From the NCBI GenBank assembly GCA_905373475.1, contig CAJPTC010000034.1, positions 1 through 26,385 of the forward strand: a DNA stretch of 26,385 nt, given 5' to 3'. Positions within the stretch are counted from its first letter, which is position 1. The number at the start of each line of letters is the position of its first letter. Source of the DNA: Bacteroidia bacterium. Its GTDB lineage: Bacteria > Bacteroidota > Bacteroidia > Bacteroidales > CAJPTX01. Position numbers and translations under genes: made by a program. The notes beneath the pieces were generated by a model. That model saw only the letters and a program-made list of their open reading frames with translations, was not told the DNA's origin and searched no databases. This document shows, one piece after another, positions 24,738 through 26,385 of the stretch.

Positions 24738-26114
24738 CTATTTCTTCTTCATACCTTCAGCAAAATAGCGGTAGAAGAGCGGTATGGTACGAATACCACG
24801 TAGGAATTGCTCTACGGGATAGTTCTCGTTGGGTGAATGAATAGCATCCGACTCCAGACCAAAGCCGAGGAGGATACTCTTTACGCCCAATTTCTTTTCA
24901 AAAGTGCTTACGATTGGGATACTTCCGCCGCTACGGAACGGTACGGGTCCTTTGCCGAGCGATTCGACAACCGCACGATGCGCCGCTTGATAGGCAACCG
25001 TATCGGTAGGCGATACATAGCCATAACCTCCGTGCAATACCTCTACTTCAACTTTTACCGATTTCGGAGCGAGACTCTGGAAATACTTTGTAAAGAGTTC
25101 GCCGATCTTTTTCCAATCCTGATTGGGCACGAGACGCATACTAATCTTTGCGTGCGCTTTAGCACCAATTACCGTTTTTGCCCCTTCGCCCGTGTAACCG
25201 CCCCAAATACCATTTACATCGAGTGTAGGGCGAATACCTGTGCGCTCCATGGTAGTGTAGCCAGCTTCACCCTGTACATCATCAATTTCGAGTGATTTCT
25301 TGTATGCTTCAAGATCAAATGGCGCTTTAGCCATAGCCTCGCGGTCGGCTTTCGAGATCTCGAGTACGTCATCATAGAAGCCTGGAATGGTAATGTGTCC
25401 GTTGTCGTCTATGAGCTGGCTGATCATCTTAGCCAAAACGTTGATAGGATTTGCCACAGCTCCGCCATATAGACCCGAATGCAGATCGCGGCACGGACCA
25501 GTTACAGTAACCTCTACGTAGCATAGCCCACGTAATCCTGCTGTTATCGAAGGCGTATCGGCTGACAGCATGGAGGTATCGGCGATTAGGATAACATCCG
25601 ATTTTACGAGTTCCTTGTGCGTATCAAGCCACTTGTTCAGACTCTCAGAACCTATCTCCTCCTCTCCTTCAATCATAAATTTCACGTTGCAAGGCAGGGT
25701 GTTGGTACGAACCATCAGCTCAAAAGCCTTAGCATGCATGAAAGCCTGCCCCTTGTCGTCGTCTGCGCCGCGACACCAGATTTTACCATCCTTGATGACG
25801 GGTTCAAACGGGTTCGTATTCCATTCGTTAACGGGATCTACGGGCATCACATCGTAGTGTCCATAGACCAATACGGTCGGGAGGTTAGGGTCTATAATTT
25901 TCTCTCCGTATACAATGGGGTTGCCATCAGAGGGCATTACTTCGGCCTTGTCGCCACCCGCTTTTAATATTGCATCGCGCCAATATTCTGCCGCACGCAC
26001 CATGTCGGCTTTATGTGCACTCTCTGAACTAATAGACGGTATGCGCAACAAACCGAAGAGTTCTTCCAAAAAGCGCTTCTCGTTCTCGGCAACGTACTTT
26101 TTTATCGTCTCCAT
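24738..26114 (-). CDS. M20-family dipeptidase (zinc metallopeptidase)
   Basis: This 458-residue cytosolic enzyme, with no signal peptide, hydrolyses dipeptides or similar small amide substrates. All expected active-site residues are visible. YGHYDV gives metal ligand H86 and catalytic D88, and GADDDKG gives the bridging D119. EGEEEIGS gives general base E152 and ligand E153, IADT gives D179, and DAIHSPNENY gives H426. LHSGLYGG (H212) marks the start of the dimerisation lid (about 195-360). The architecture fits the CPG2/carnosinase-like branch of M20 (ArgE/DapE/CNDP). The gene is monocistronic, with its own -7 box and terminator. Peptide use fits an asaccharolytic Porphyromonas-type lifestyle, which is an inference. 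The exact substrate cannot be assigned. Confidence 0.95.
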   Translation of the reverse strand: METIKKYVAENEKRFLEELFGLLRIPSISSESAHKADMVRAAEYWRDAILKAGGDKAEVMPSDGNPIVYGEKIIDPNLPTVLVYGHYDVMPVDPVNEWNTNPFEPVIKDGKIWCRGADDDKGQAFMHAKAFELMVRTNTLPCNVKFMIEGEEEIGSESLNKWLDTHKELVKSDVILIADTSMLSADTPSITAGLRGLCYVEVTVTGPCRDLHSGLYGGAVANPINVLAKMISQLIDDNGHITIPGFYDDVLEISKADREAMAKAPFDLEAYKKSLEIDDVQGEAGYTTMERTGIRPTLDVNGIWGGYTGEGAKTVIGAKAHAKISMRLVPNQDWKKIGELFTKYFQSLAPKSVKVEVEVLHGGYGYVSPTDTVAYQAAHRAVVESLGKGPVPFRSGGSIPIVSTFEKKLGVKSILLGFGLESDAIHSPNENYPVEQFLRGIRTIPLFYRYFAEGMKKK

Positions 26115-26142
26115 GATGAATCTATGTTCTAAGTATTATTGA

Positions 26143-26150
26143 CAAATATA
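26143..26150 (-). promoter_or_regulatory. -7 box of the M20 dipeptidase gene
   Basis: On the - strand these bases read TATATTTG, a perfect TAnnTTTG box, 28 nt before the ATG at 26114. A -33 TTTG at the normal spacing is not evident. A TTTG lies only 7 nt upstream, which is too close to serve. Confidence 0.6.
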
Positions 26151-26385
26151 CTCATTTCAAATAAGAGGAGAGAATCGTGTTTTTACTTATCTAAACGGGG
26201 AAAAACATACCTGCTCAAGGAGAATTACAGGAAATAATTACGCAGAGAGCAATTCGTAAAATTCTTGCAGGCGCGGAGAGTTTTCATGCAAGCGTGGGCA
26301 TAACTTTGCTCTGATAAGACACTATATGTCTATTGTTGTCCGGTAAAAACGGGATATCGTATTTTTAGAGCACACAACCCCTGAT
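26151..26385. other. Gene-free right end of the window
   Basis: No convincing gene, RNA or repeat is seen in these last 235 nt. A short - strand frame that ends at 26238 is discussed among the rejected observations. The region may hold upstream regulatory sequence of the dipeptidase gene and the edge of a gene outside the window. Confidence 0.4.

Noticed and set aside
26238..26321. Short - strand frame ending LQEFYELLSA before a TAA at 26238
   Set aside because: The end reads like a protein C-terminus, but an in-frame TAG at 26322-26324 limits it to about 27 codons with no ATG. It could be the remnant of a decayed or frameshifted gene, but it is too short to support.

Overview
The window looks like a chromosomal segment from a Bacteroidales bacterium, most likely Porphyromonas or a close relative. 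The evidence is four proteins with type IX secretion (T9SS) C-terminal sorting domains of the PNPF...GxY type, TonB-dependent receptors with a Bacteroidetes CarboxypepD_reg-like extension, TAnnTTTG-type -7 promoter boxes, and moderate GC. The genus is an inference; no rRNA or tRNA gene is present to confirm it.

Layout. (1) 1-2133: two single T9SS cargo genes on the + strand. The first is cut by the window edge. Each is followed by a terminator-like hairpin. (2) 2473-11343 and 11597-22259: two head-to-tail copies of the same four-gene cassette on the + strand. The order in each is TonB-dependent receptor, lipoprotein (DUF4876-like), outer-membrane beta-barrel protein (DUF6850-like), and a large repetitive T9SS cargo protein. 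In both copies the receptor and lipoprotein overlap by ATGA. The upstream regions of both copies share a promoter-like block. The receptors share 356 identical bases at their 5' ends, while the rest of each cassette has diverged strongly. The second cargo protein carries about 580 extra N-terminal residues. (3) 22260-22718: a gene-free stretch with a terminator, a REP-like cluster of short hairpins, further palindromes and a possible insertion-sequence remnant. (4) 22719-26114: three genes on the - strand: an O-antigen-ligase-like membrane protein, a YraN-family protein just upstream of it, and an M20-family dipeptidase as a separate unit.

How the genes may work together. The cassette has the logic of a surface acquisition module. 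The receptor would import a ligand with TonB energy, the coupled surface lipoprotein could act as a receptor partner as SusD does for SusC, the second barrel is an unassigned outer-membrane component, and the T9SS cargo would be displayed on or released from the surface to capture ligand or adhere. The ligand cannot be read from the sequence. The duplicated module with a homogenised receptor N-terminus and diverged barrels and cargo is the most interesting thing in the window. The - strand genes look like ordinary housekeeping or envelope genes unrelated to the cassettes.
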